Source of the DNA: Paenibacillus sacheonensis
GTDB taxonomy: Bacteria; Bacillota; Bacilli; Paenibacillales; Paenibacillaceae
DNA length: 64,000 nt
Assembly: GCF_009909195.1 (NCBI RefSeq)
Contig: NZ_JAAAMU010000019.1
Coordinates: 62,001-126,000 of the forward strand
Reading direction: 5' to 3'
Shown piece after piece: positions 50,855 through 59,813 of the stretch. Position numbers and translations under genes: made by a program. Under the pieces are notes generated by a model that was not told the origin of the DNA, did no database searches, and worked only from the letters and a program-made list of their open reading frames with translations. Numbering within the stretch: position 1 is the first letter of the stretch; every line of letters starts with the position of its first letter.

Positions 50855-51570
50855 CCTCCGAACCCTGACGACGACGCATGAGAGCTGGACGACGACGCGT
50901 GAGAGCCCGACGAGGACGAAGAGCTCATGCTGCTTGATTTCCCGCCGATTCCGCCGGGCTTCGAAGAGGTCGTGCGCCGCGTGATGCTTCCCGTCGTATT
51001 CGAGGTTTTAGGCTTGATGGTCGAACCCGCCACGGGCTTGTTCTGATAAACGCCCGCGGTACGCGTCCTTGGCTGGTAGGGCGCATGGCTTCCGTAATAG
51101 TAGGAACGATGGGAAGAAGACCATGATTGCGCGGAATACGGACCGCCGCTGTTGAACAGGAGATGATAGAGCATAAGGTCATCCCAGCCGAAGCCGGAGG
51201 ACGTCGTGTTAATGATCGTCGTGCCGCCGGACGCGCCGCCGGATGAAGCGCCTGCGCCTGATGCGGCTCCCTGGTCGAGCTCGCTCTGATCCAGCTCTTT
51301 CTCCGGGGGCAAGGGCAGATTCCAGTCGACGGCCGGATCGTAATAAGCCTTGACCGCCTCGTTCGACCATTCTACCAGCGTAGGGGAGGCCGTCGTCGAT
51401 GCCGTGCTTGCGGCATCGGGCGCCGCATGCGAAGCATGGGGCAGGAAGGCCACGTTGGCCAGCAGGGCGATCCCGAGCGAGGTCGAGAGAATGCGAAGAG
51501 GCTTTCCGTCGCTCGTGAACAGTTTGTTTCGTATCAGATCGTCCGGTTTATCCGGTTTGTCGGGGTGCAT
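50851..51570 (-). CDS. Exported Ser/Gly-rich low-complexity protein
   Basis: A 239-residue protein: charged N-terminus (HPDKPDKPDD), hydrophobic export segment about 28-50, a short conserved-looking part (WSNEAVKAYYDPAVDWNLPL, then GWDDLMLYHLLFNSGG), and a tail rich in Ser, Gly, Arg and Tyr ending SSSSHASSSGFGG. It occupies the place of YjfM (DUF1190) in the E. coli yjfLMC cluster, with a similar composition. It is encoded directly before the ATP-grasp enzyme, with 4-bp overlap. Confidence 0.7.
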   Translation of the reverse strand: MHPDKPDKPDDLIRNKLFTSDGKPLRILSTSLGIALLANVAFLPHASHAAPDAASTASTTASPTLVEWSNEAVKAYYDPAVDWNLPLPPEKELDQSELDQGAASGAGASSGGASGGTTIINTTSSGFGWDDLMLYHLLFNSGGPYSAQSWSSSHRSYYYGSHAPYQPRTRTAGVYQNKPVAGSTIKPKTSNTTGSITRRTTSSKPGGIGGKSSSMSSSSSSGSHASSSSSHASSSGFGG

Positions 51571-51597
51571 ATCCTGACTCCCTTCCAGTGTAAGCGA

Positions 51598-51804
51598 TTA
51601 GTGGTCTTTGTTCATCTTGACGACAAGCAGCTCCAGGCTGCCGGAATCCACGTTCAATTTTCCTTCGATCGTTTGGTATTCCTGGTTATTGACGCTGAGA
51701 TAATTCACATGCTCGAGCGCCGTGATCATGACCGTATCCCACTCCCGCTCGTCGATCGGAATTAAAGTGCCGTCCGCTGACTTCTCGATTAAATATACTT
51801 TCAT
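51598..51804 (-). CDS. Small hypothetical protein, first gene of the ATP-grasp/K+ channel operon
   Basis: A 68-residue acidic, soluble protein with no recognised domain. ATG 51804 has AGGGG 13 nt upstream. The stop is 27 bp before the next gene, so it is in the operon. A possible promoter is at 51841-51871. Confidence 0.6.
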   Translation of the reverse strand: MKVYLIEKSADGTLIPIDEREWDTVMITALEHVNYLSVNNQEYQTIEGKLNVDSGSLELLVVKMNKDH

Positions 51805-51840
51805 GATGATGTCAATTCCCCTTTTTTGGCTGGATTGTCA

Positions 51841-51871
51841 ATTATACGCGATAATCGGAACCCTGTTTCAA
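51841..51871 (-). promoter_or_regulatory. Possible promoter of the ATP-grasp/K+ channel operon
   Basis: TTGAAA (51871-51866), 19-bp spacer, TATAAT (51846-51841). The spacer is slightly long. Nothing else recognisable lies in 51805-52071. Confidence 0.35.
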
Positions 51872-52071
51872 TTTCCTTCATGCGACACGTCCTTCTCAGG
51901 CTTCGACGATCGTTCTCGCAACTCCTTCTTGACAGAGTTTCCAATCGTCCCCAGTACCATGGATACGCGGCCCCGGCTGTGCGGGATCGAGCTGCGATCG
52001 ACTTCGGGCAAGGGACGATGCTGTCAGGTTTCCATCCAAAAGGTGCGCATTAAAAAAGGTTGCCATAGAAA

Positions 52072-52107
52072 GAAGCTTCCTCCCGCGTGCGGCGGTCCGG
52101 AAGCTTC
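52072..52107 (-). terminator. Terminator of the L,D-transpeptidase gene
   Basis: Stem GAAGCTTCC/GGAAGCTTC with an 18-nt GC-rich loop and TTTCT following on the minus strand. Confidence 0.6.
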
Positions 52108-52140
52108 AATAAGCCGTTATTCGGCGAGGCGGCGATGCCG

Positions 52141-53229
52141 CTACGCGTGAATCCTCACTTTCGTGCCCGTCGGAATCGTGTCGTACAGCCATTCCACGTC
52201 CTTGTTGTTCATTCGGATGCAGCCGCCGCTGGCATAACTGCCGATCGATGAGGGAGCGTTCGTCCCATGAATGCCGTATTTGGTCCCCTGCGTATTCGGA
52301 ACGCTCAGTCCCAGCCAGCGGCTGCCGAGCGGATTGCTCGGATCCCCGCCGGGAATGCCTTTGGCCGAATACCACGGATTTTTGATTTTCGTTATGATTT
52401 CATAACTGCCCGTCGGCGTCAGACCCGCTTTCCTCCCGCTGGCGATGCCGAAGCTCTTCAAAGCCTTCCCCCCGCGAAGCACGTTCAGCGTGTTATTCCC
52501 AAGGTCGATCTCGATTGAAAGCACTATGACGGGACCAATCGGGACCGCCGCGCCATTGCTCGGGATGCTCGGGGTGCTTGGAGCATTCGGAGTGCTCGGG
52601 GCACTCGAGACTGCTTCGTCCGCATAATATGGATTCGGGATTTGCAGCGTCTGTCCGGCTTTGATCGATCCGGCCGCGTCCTTGATCCCGTTCGATTGGG
52701 CGATGGCCCCCTGATAATCGGCTGCTTTGAAATAGCGGGCCGCAAGGCTGAACAGCGTGTCGCCCTTCAGCACGGTATACCTTAATTCCCCTGCGGGCAG
52801 CGGAACGCGCAGTGCGGCGCCCGCCTTCAGTCCCGTATTCGGATCCGAGATTCCGTTATAATCCATCAATGCGTCCATATACCGTGTACGGTTGAAGTAG
52901 CGGTTCGTTACCGCGTACAGCGTATCGCCCGTCTTGACCGTATATTGGTCCAAGAGAAGCGGATTCCGCAGCGTAAGCGATGTCCCCGACTTCAGACCGA
53001 CCATCGGATTCCAGCCATTCGTCTTCGCAACCCGTTCGTAATCGCCGGTCAAATAAAACTTCTTGGAGATGCTGTACAGCGTTTCCCCAGGTTTGATGCT
53101 GTACGCCACGCTAATGTAAGCTTCGTTCGCTTCCTGCGCCTCCTGCGCGCTCGATCGGCCCGGCCCCCCGGCCACTGCCATTATTAATGCCATTACCATC
53201 CAAAAGACCCACTTCGACTGCCTGCTCAA
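52141..53229 (-). CDS. L,D-transpeptidase (YkuD) with three LysM domains
   Basis: A 362-residue exported protein: signal peptide to about 28, three LysM peptidoglycan-binding repeats (YSIKPGETLYSISKKFY near 43; YTVKTGDTLYAVTNRYF near 97; YTVLKGDTLFSLAARYF near 152), a Pro/Ser linker (205-230) and a YkuD catalytic domain with the HGTNAPSSIG and SGGCIRM active-site motifs (His, Cys, Arg). It forms 3-3 cross-links in peptidoglycan or attaches proteins to it. The start is TTG 53229 with AAGGTG 9 nt upstream. A structured leader precedes it. Confidence 0.9.
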   Translation of the reverse strand: MSRQSKWVFWMVMALIMAVAGGPGRSSAQEAQEANEAYISVAYSIKPGETLYSISKKFYLTGDYERVAKTNGWNPMVGLKSGTSLTLRNPLLLDQYTVKTGDTLYAVTNRYFNRTRYMDALMDYNGISDPNTGLKAGAALRVPLPAGELRYTVLKGDTLFSLAARYFKAADYQGAIAQSNGIKDAAGSIKAGQTLQIPNPYYADEAVSSAPSTPNAPSTPSIPSNGAAVPIGPVIVLSIEIDLGNNTLNVLRGGKALKSFGIASGRKAGLTPTGSYEIITKIKNPWYSAKGIPGGDPSNPLGSRWLGLSVPNTQGTKYGIHGTNAPSSIGSYASGGCIRMNNKDVEWLYDTIPTGTKVRIHA

Positions 53230-53235
53230 CGATGA

Positions 53236-53465
53236 TCACACCTTCTGCCGGATTAATTGCGGCAGACAGGATTCGGCGTCCTTCGACGCAAATCCTTCTT
53301 GCCCGTCATCCCTGTCGGCGAATTGAGACGCTGGTAGGAGCGATAGGCAGATTTTCACGCTGGCGAGTTCTGGAAGGCGGAAGACTTCGTACCTACCCCC
53401 TGCCGCTCCGCAGCGATTAGCCGGGACTTCCACCCTAGTGCCGCCGTACTCGCCGGGTATGACAA
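53236..53465 (-). promoter_or_regulatory. Structured leader RNA before the L,D-transpeptidase gene, possible riboswitch
   Basis: About 230 nt between a terminator and the LysM gene fold into several helices: CGGC/GCCG elements near 53400, GACAGG-AT pairing with GAATCCTGTC (53294-53262 region), an inner GCGTC-GAAG-GACGC hairpin, and CTGCCG/CGGCAG just before the ribosome site. Short segments (GCTAATC, GGGGGTAGGTA, CCGACAG) recall the c-di-AMP ydaO/yuaA riboswitch, which often controls cell-wall genes, but I could not align it fully. The 77-codon frame over it (53236-53469) is probably not a gene. Confidence 0.35.
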
Positions 53466-53468
53466 ACA

Positions 53469-53502
53469 AAAGGCAGAGACTGCGATCGCAGTCTCTGCCT
53501 TT
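53469..53502 (-). terminator. Rho-independent terminator of the SLH protein gene
   Basis: A perfect palindromic stem AAAGGCAGAGACTGCG/CGCAGTCTCTGCCTTT followed by TGTTTGTC on the minus strand. Confidence 0.85.
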
Positions 53503-53566
53503 GCTGGTTCATCCCGTTGTTTGACGTTGCGCTGCTTGCCCGCGGCGTAACGAAGCAGGGCACCTG

Positions 53567-56500
53567 TTAGAGCGTCAGTCCAAGCTGCAGCGTCACGTTC
53601 AGCATCCGCAGCAGCATGGCAGTCGATTCCGCGCGGGTTGCGCCCGCGTTCGGGGCAAACGTCCCGTTCGCGCCGCCGTTAACGATCCCGGCATTCGCCA
53701 AAGCTTGAATAGCTTGCGCTGCCCAATGTCCGTTTACGTCGCTGAACGAAGCCGCTGAGGAGCCTTGGCCGAACGTGATGACCTTCGCGAGCAGGGCCGC
53801 GATCTCCGCCCTGGAGATTGCCTGGTCCGGCTTGAAGGTTCCGTCGGCGTAGCCGGCCGCCAGACCGGCAGCCTTCAAGGCGCCGATCGCAACGGCTGCC
53901 CAGTGTCCCTGCGTGTCCGCGAAGCCGCCGGAGGCTGCCGGCTGCAGACCGAGCGCGCGAACGAGCATGGCCGCGAATTCGGCGCGCGTGATACCGCCGC
54001 TCGGATCGAAGCTGCCGTTCTCATAGCCCTTCGCGATACCCATGCTAGCGGCGGCTTGAACGATCTTGGCACTCCAGTCGCTTGCGGCAACATCATTGAA
54101 GGTAACCGCCGGCGCTCCCGCAGCCGCTTGAAGCAGCTTGGATTTCAAGGCATCCGCGTCCACCAAGCCGTCCTTCAGCGTCGGCTGGGCGTGATTCGTG
54201 CCCGATCCGCCGGTTCCGCCGTTTCCGGTGTCAGTGCCGCCGGTCCCCGTGCCCGGGGCCGTAACCGCAATCTGCAGCGTGCCGGATACGTTCGAACCGT
54301 CGCGGGCGGTTGCTTTCACGGTTACCGTTCCCGCTGCCGTCGCTTGCAGCAAGCCCGAAGACGAGATCGTCGCCGCGCCGGTTCCGTTCGTTACGGTCCA
54401 GGCGACGCTCTTATCCGACGCATTGGCCGGAAGTACGTCCGCGCTCAGCTGCAGCGCCGCGCCATTCACGACGCTCGCCGCGCCGCCCGCAGCGGTTACC
54501 GTAATGCTCTGCACCGGAGTAAGGGACGGTACATAGACGGTCGAGGATGCCCGGTTGACCGTAATCGTATACGTCTTGGTCGTCACGCCGTCCTGCGCCG
54601 TTACGGCAAACAGCAGCTGGTTGTTCCCCTCTGCCAGCGGCAGCGTCTTGGTTTCGCCCGACGCATACGCCGAACCGTTCAGCTTCGTCTTCACCGCAGG
54701 CGATGCGTCCGTTGCCGCAGCCGTTACATCGATGGACGAGACGCCATTCGCCACTTGGACGCTGTAAGTCAGCACGCTCGGGTCGAATGCCGGCGACAGC
54801 GCGCCTTCGCTAAGCGCGACGCTTTTCAAAGTCGCAACGTCGATCAGCTTGCCGGCGATCAAGTCGTCCTTGACCTGGTTATAGTCCGCGACGATCTGAT
54901 GGGAATAATCTTCGGCGGCGTTCAGCATTACGTTCTCGAGCTCGTCCCATTGCGGCGCGACGCGCGTGCTGAACGCGTCCTCGAAGCTGCCTTGCAGGCC
55001 GCCGATCGCCGAATCCTGGTCGGAATAGGCATGCATGTACGCATAAGCCTTCGCCGAATCGATGACATACTGGGTAAGCTCCGCGGCGCCGGCGAACGTT
55101 TTCTTCGTGTAATCGGCTTTATACGGCGAAATCTCGCGGATGAGATACTCGCGGTTCATGGCTTGCAGCGTACCCAGGAATGCGTCCGGATCGACGGCCA
55201 TCGCTTGGTAAGCCTGCATGGACAAATCCGCGTCTCTGCGCTGCTCCTTCACGTCGAGCACGACGTCGTCCGCTCCGTCCGCCGTCGCGCCTTCGATCAG
55301 CACGTTGTAGCGATCGGTGCCGATGCTGCCCTGGCCTTGATTGATCCGGTGAACCACGGATTTGATCGTCAAGTAGTCCGTCCGCTGGTCGGCAGTGAGG
55401 GCGTGCAGCGGACTTCCCGCATTGGCGCCGATTTGCTGCACGTATGCGCTCCAGCTGCTCTTGATCGCGGCGATCTCCGCTTCGCTGGCAGCGGCGTATT
55501 TGGACGTATCCGGCTTCGTTGCCGTATCCTTGATCCATTTGGCGACCTGATCGGTTCTTGCCGCCTCGTAGCTCTTGCCTCCGATAACGGCATTCATCGT
55601 CTGGGCCGTGTAGGTCTGAACGCTGCCCGTCGTCAGCTTAGCCGCCTTCTCGGAATCGTTGCCGACCGTGCCAAGCACGGCTTCCTTATAGGCATCCAAG
55701 AACTGCTTCGCGGCCGCGCGGATCTCCGCGTCGGTCAACCCGACGATGCCCGTCGTGTCCTTATCGCTGCGCACGACGTACATGCTCGTTACGAAGCGCA
55801 GCAAGTCCGTATAGAACGCATCGACGCCCGCCGAATCGTAGTCGTTCAAGCCGAACACAGGCGTACCCGTACTGTCGTTGAAAGAACCGACGTTTTGGAT
55901 ATGCGCATCGCCCTGCGTATATGTCTTCACGTCGGCAAACTTCGTCAGCGCTTCCGGCAGCGGAAGAACATGCGAAGCAAGATCCGCTTGGTACACCGCC
56001 AGCGTTCCGCGCAGGAACGTGAACGGATCATGCGCCAGCGCCTGCACGCTGTATTTGTAGGCTTTCGTGATCGGATCGTTGAAGAACGTATTGTCCTGCT
56101 TCAGCGTGGTCTCGACGTACGCCTTGCGGACATCGGATTGCACGGCATCCGTGCGGTGGCGGAGGAGGGAGATGCCCGTGATGGCATCGGAATCCTGTAC
56201 GCCCGCTTCCCGAACGGCGTTTCCTTTAATGACCACGGAAATCGGCGCATCGGCGAAAACCGTCTTGGCGGACGGATTCGTGACCGTGAAGAGCACCCGA
56301 TTGTTGGCCGTATCCGGCGCGGCCGTCACGACGAATTCGCTCGGCAAGCCCGTGACCGTATAGTCCGTACCGGCTGCATAGGGAACCGTCTCCGCATTCG
56401 TCCGGACATGCGCCGCATTCGTCAATTGTACGGCGAACGTTCCGCTGCCGATCGTGTCGTATCCGGACATCGCTACGTTCGCCATGCCTGCTACGACCGC

Positions 56501-57784
56501 CCCTGCCACCTTCGGCACGACGTCGACATGCTTCAGCGTTACGCTGATCGGCGCGGAGTTCTCGGTCTCGCCGGTAGCGGCGGCGCTGGACTTGACGACG
56601 ACCGAGAGAACCACGTCCGCGCTGACGGGCGATGCCGCCGCGCCGCCGAGCGTCAGGGCGATCCGGTTATGCGCGGCATCGGCCGCAGCCGCCGCGGTCA
56701 AGCCGGCCGGGAGATTGTCGATCGTCAGATCGGCAGCCGTCAGCGCCGGATTGATCGCCGAGATCGGCAGATTGATGAGGACGCCGTTGTTCGCGGCATC
56801 GATCTCCGTCGCCGAGCTCATCAGGATGGATGGCTTCGACGAATCCAGGTTGGCGTAGACCTGGGCCGGGTACGACACGCTGTCCGTTCCTCTTGCTCCG
56901 GCCGGATTGGTTGGAGGAGCAGTCGCGGAGCCCGAGCCGATCAGCAGCCAGTCGTTCGCGTCGTTCCCCGTATCGAAGCCGTTGCCATGCTCTGCATTCG
57001 ATGAGCCCGTCGTCGGATCGGCAGGATTAATGCCTTTGCGGACCGCATAATTGTACGGCTTCATGCTGCCGTCCGGCGCAAAGCCGCCGCTGGCCGAACC
57101 GTAGGCGACGGCGTCGGCGACCGCGGCCCCGTTCGCATCCTGGGCAGGGTCGGCATTCGTGAGCAGCGTCGCATTGGAGACGATGGCGAGCATGCCGTTA
57201 TTTTTGATCAGGTCGATGGTGCCTGTCGCGTCCGCCGGACTAATGTCGCTGGCTCCCGTCGCTGCCGGGGCGCAGGCCGAAGGAACGGCCGGAGAGCCTT
57301 CCTTGATCAAGTAATAGCCATGGGGCTGAATCACGGCCCCTCCCAGGCTCCCGGCCAGGATCGTAGATGACCAGCCTCCGCCGCTCGTGTTCTGGAACTG
57401 CAGCGTGTACCCGCTGAGATCGACCGCATGGTTCGTCGGATTGTACAGCTCGACGAAATCGTTCTTATAGAGATTGTAGTTCTTCACGCTGCTTCCGTTA
57501 CAGCTTGGCTCATTGCCGGACGTGAAGAAACGGCTGATCAAGACCCCGCTCCCCGCACTGGCATCGGCCGCGGCCGTCAGCGGTGCAGCCGCGAAGCCGC
57601 CTAGCACCGAGCTCGTCGATAACGTCAGCAGACATAAGCCGGAAAGCCATTTGCCCGCCGCCCCTTTGCCTGCAGTTCCATTGTTTGCAACCGCTTCGCC
57701 CGCGTCCCCAATGCGCGCAGATCCATTGTGCGTCAACCCTCTGATTGCTAGCGCTTTGTTTGCCGGCCTTCTGCTCTTCCCCAT
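53567..57784 (-). CDS. SLH-anchored surface protein with lamin-tail and DUF2252 kinase-like domains
   Basis: A 1405-residue exported protein. After a basic N-terminus and signal helix (about 45-70) comes a lamin-tail domain (about 80-240, LYNPTNHAVDLSGYTLQFQN), strand-rich repeats (about 300-510), a DUF2252 domain (about 560-960) with YTQGDAHIQNVG and GLNDYDSAG, the equivalents of a kinase catalytic loop and metal-binding Asp, then a cadherin-like and a Big_2 domain (about 1000-1150) and three C-terminal SLH domains (from about 1210) that bind cell-wall polymer. I chose ATG 57784 after GAGGAGG; a GTG at 57811 also fits. DUF2252 is normally cytoplasmic; here it is outside the cell. Confidence 0.85.
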   Translation of the reverse strand: MGKSRRPANKALAIRGLTHNGSARIGDAGEAVANNGTAGKGAAGKWLSGLCLLTLSTSSVLGGFAAAPLTAAADASAGSGVLISRFFTSGNEPSCNGSSVKNYNLYKNDFVELYNPTNHAVDLSGYTLQFQNTSGGGWSSTILAGSLGGAVIQPHGYYLIKEGSPAVPSACAPAATGASDISPADATGTIDLIKNNGMLAIVSNATLLTNADPAQDANGAAVADAVAYGSASGGFAPDGSMKPYNYAVRKGINPADPTTGSSNAEHGNGFDTGNDANDWLLIGSGSATAPPTNPAGARGTDSVSYPAQVYANLDSSKPSILMSSATEIDAANNGVLINLPISAINPALTAADLTIDNLPAGLTAAAAADAAHNRIALTLGGAAASPVSADVVLSVVVKSSAAATGETENSAPISVTLKHVDVVPKVAGAVVAGMANVAMSGYDTIGSGTFAVQLTNAAHVRTNAETVPYAAGTDYTVTGLPSEFVVTAAPDTANNRVLFTVTNPSAKTVFADAPISVVIKGNAVREAGVQDSDAITGISLLRHRTDAVQSDVRKAYVETTLKQDNTFFNDPITKAYKYSVQALAHDPFTFLRGTLAVYQADLASHVLPLPEALTKFADVKTYTQGDAHIQNVGSFNDSTGTPVFGLNDYDSAGVDAFYTDLLRFVTSMYVVRSDKDTTGIVGLTDAEIRAAAKQFLDAYKEAVLGTVGNDSEKAAKLTTGSVQTYTAQTMNAVIGGKSYEAARTDQVAKWIKDTATKPDTSKYAAASEAEIAAIKSSWSAYVQQIGANAGSPLHALTADQRTDYLTIKSVVHRINQGQGSIGTDRYNVLIEGATADGADDVVLDVKEQRRDADLSMQAYQAMAVDPDAFLGTLQAMNREYLIREISPYKADYTKKTFAGAAELTQYVIDSAKAYAYMHAYSDQDSAIGGLQGSFEDAFSTRVAPQWDELENVMLNAAEDYSHQIVADYNQVKDDLIAGKLIDVATLKSVALSEGALSPAFDPSVLTYSVQVANGVSSIDVTAAATDASPAVKTKLNGSAYASGETKTLPLAEGNNQLLFAVTAQDGVTTKTYTITVNRASSTVYVPSLTPVQSITVTAAGGAASVVNGAALQLSADVLPANASDKSVAWTVTNGTGAATISSSGLLQATAAGTVTVKATARDGSNVSGTLQIAVTAPGTGTGGTDTGNGGTGGSGTNHAQPTLKDGLVDADALKSKLLQAAAGAPAVTFNDVAASDWSAKIVQAAASMGIAKGYENGSFDPSGGITRAEFAAMLVRALGLQPAASGGFADTQGHWAAVAIGALKAAGLAAGYADGTFKPDQAISRAEIAALLAKVITFGQGSSAASFSDVNGHWAAQAIQALANAGIVNGGANGTFAPNAGATRAESTAMLLRMLNVTLQLGLTL

Positions 57785-57944
57785 GTCAACGAAATCCTCC
57801 TCAAGCCTCACTTTTTTTGGACAATCATGACCGCTATTAAGTACATTAGCATAGAAAAGCAGGCTTAAAAGATAAGGTATTGTTAAGATCGGAGACGGTT
57901 TCGGCGGCCGTTACGCCTCGATGCTTCATCTGGGAAAACGTAAA

Positions 57945-57976
57945 AGCCCTCCCCCAAGACAGTCATGGGGAGGGCT
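57945..57976 (-). terminator. Rho-independent terminator of the phytanoyl-CoA dioxygenase-like gene
   Basis: Stem AGCCCTCCCC/GGGGAGGGCT, 12-nt loop, TTTTACGTTTT on the minus strand. Confidence 0.8.
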
Positions 57977-58066
57977 AATGAATCATCGTCTAGCTACAGG
58001 TGGCGATTCGCCAGATTAAGCCGTATGGAAAGAACATCGAAGATTTCATTGGACGAGGCTAAGCTC

Positions 58067-58864
58067 TTAGTTCGAGATCAGCTCCCTCAAAGGCAGCATC
58101 GACGCATCAGGCACATAGTACTTGAACGGATTCGCATCGATGACGCCAAGCAGCTGCTTTTGGTACGGATTCGCGTTCTCCAGCAGTTCGGGCGAAGCCC
58201 GATGATAATCGATCGGCCGCATCCAGATCGGGCTGTAGCCCATGAACAGCTGGCGCCTCGTATGCGAGGAATGGTTGGGCGCAGCCGAATGCCACAGGTT
58301 CTGGGCGAAAATAAAAACGTCTCCCGGCCTCCCGCAAATTTGTACCTCGCCCTCGAGCTTCTGTCTGGTGTCCGGGCATTCCGGCTGGAATGGCCGATTG
58401 TGCGAGCCAGGGACGACCTTCGTGTTGCCGCGATCCGGCTCCGACATATCGCTTAGAATATAGCATGCCTTGATATAATACAGCCCCGTCACTCCTTCGT
58501 GGGAGGGGAATTGCGGGTGCGGTCCGTCCTGATGCCAGTTAATGAAGCTTTGCGTCGTCGTATCCAGGTTCCGGGGATTCGGGTGGCGGATCGTCAGATG
58601 CGAGATGTGAAGCTGAATATTGTAGCTCAGCAATCGAACGATCAGCGGGAGTACCGTCGGTTCGTCCATCAGCGCGGCGATCTCCTCATGACGCTCGACG
58701 CTGTTATACAAATTGTAGGCCAGCGCCTCGGGCTCCTTGGCGATCAGTTCGTCGACGACGGCATTCAGCCGCTCCACGCGCTCCTGCGGCAAGACGCCGC
58801 GCAAGAGCAAATATCCATCCCGTTCGAATTGCTTGGCATACCCCGCCATTTCCAGCTGATCCAT
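58067..58864 (-). CDS. Phytanoyl-CoA dioxygenase-family Fe(II)/2-oxoglutarate oxygenase
   Basis: A 265-residue double-stranded beta-helix oxygenase with the iron triad in NWHQDGPH (His and Asp, about residue 130) and NLWHSAAPN (distal His, about 210) and the 2-oxoglutarate-binding Arg in TRRQLFMGYSP. Relatives hydroxylate small molecules; ectoine hydroxylase is one branch. The substrate is unknown. ATG 58864 follows GAGGGGG; the frame extends 19 codons upstream without support. It is divergent from an AraC gene across about 144 bp, the likely regulator. Confidence 0.88.
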   Translation of the reverse strand: MDQLEMAGYAKQFERDGYLLLRGVLPQERVERLNAVVDELIAKEPEALAYNLYNSVERHEEIAALMDEPTVLPLIVRLLSYNIQLHISHLTIRHPNPRNLDTTTQSFINWHQDGPHPQFPSHEGVTGLYYIKACYILSDMSEPDRGNTKVVPGSHNRPFQPECPDTRQKLEGEVQICGRPGDVFIFAQNLWHSAAPNHSSHTRRQLFMGYSPIWMRPIDYHRASPELLENANPYQKQLLGVIDANPFKYYVPDASMLPLRELISN

Positions 58865-59008
58865 TGCAAAATTCCCCCTCGATTGATTTCGCAGGCTTGA
58901 CTCGCGAAGTGATTTATACAATATTTAATTTAAAGGGTTGGAAATTGATTTAGAATACACAATCTTGCAAGAATGCTTATACAAAATTTATGATAGCGGT
59001 GACGGATA

Positions 59009-59800
59009 TTGATCGAGGCATGGGAGCTGGCTGCACAGGTACAACATCACTTCTTCAAGGAGAAAGCGGATCGCTTCATGCTGGAGCACTCGCTCTATTC
59101 GGATTGGGTCATGTTCATCGTGGAGGACGGAAGGTTCGAATTCGAATGCGATGGAACGAAGGGAATTGCCGCGAACGGGGATTTCGTGCTGTTTCCGCCC
59201 GGCTTCGCTATTTACCGAAAGGCGCTGACGCCGCTGTCCTTCCACTTTTTCGTCTTCAATTGGGCTTATTCTGCCGAAGAAGCGAAGGAGGCATACGGCC
59301 GGATTCCGAGAGGAAAATTTCAGATTCCGAATGCGTCCCGATTGCAGTCTACGCTCGCGCTGCTCAGGGCCGTCTCCGAAAAGCTGGATCCGCTGTCGGT
59401 GGCGCGAAGGAATCATCTGTTCAAAGACTTGTGGCTGGCCTATTGTTCCAATGAGACGGACATGGAGCCCGATTCCGGAGATCCGCTCATGAACGAGGGC
59501 CTGCGGCGGATCAAGCAGCAGGCCCTCGGCAAATTCAGTCTGAAAACGATCGCGGACGAGCTGCTGTTAAGCCCTTCGCAATTCACGCAGAAATTCACGA
59601 AGCAATTCGGCCAAAACCCGATGGACTACGTCACGGAGCTGCGACTGCAGCAGGCGCAGAGGCTGCTCAGGGATACCGCTCTGCCGCTGTCCGCCATCGC
59701 TGCCCGCTGCGGCTACGAGAACGAATATTATTTTAGCCGCATATTCAAACAGAAGCTGGCCATTACCCCTTCCAGATACCGCACGGCCTTTCGGATATAG
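59009..59800 (+). CDS. AraC-family transcriptional regulator
   Basis: A 263-residue protein with an N-terminal cupin-like domain (FEFECDGTKGIAANGDFVLF, then PPGFAIYRK) and two C-terminal HTH motifs (ADELLLSPSQFTQKFTKQFG and ARCGYENEYYFSRIFKQKLA). The start is TTG 59009 with GGTGA about 7 nt upstream. It probably controls the divergent dioxygenase gene. Confidence 0.87.
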   Translation: MIEAWELAAQVQHHFFKEKADRFMLEHSLYSDWVMFIVEDGRFEFECDGTKGIAANGDFVLFPPGFAIYRKALTPLSFHFFVFNWAYSAEEAKEAYGRIPRGKFQIPNASRLQSTLALLRAVSEKLDPLSVARRNHLFKDLWLAYCSNETDMEPDSGDPLMNEGLRRIKQQALGKFSLKTIADELLLSPSQFTQKFTKQFGQNPMDYVTELRLQQAQRLLRDTALPLSAIAARCGYENEYYFSRIFKQKLAITPSRYRTAFRI

Positions 59801-59813
59801 GGTTCACGCCCGG

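Noticed and set aside
53236..53469. 77-codon ORF before the L,D-transpeptidase gene
   Set aside because: The region is better explained as structured leader RNA; no ribosome site was seen and the product resembles no protein I know.
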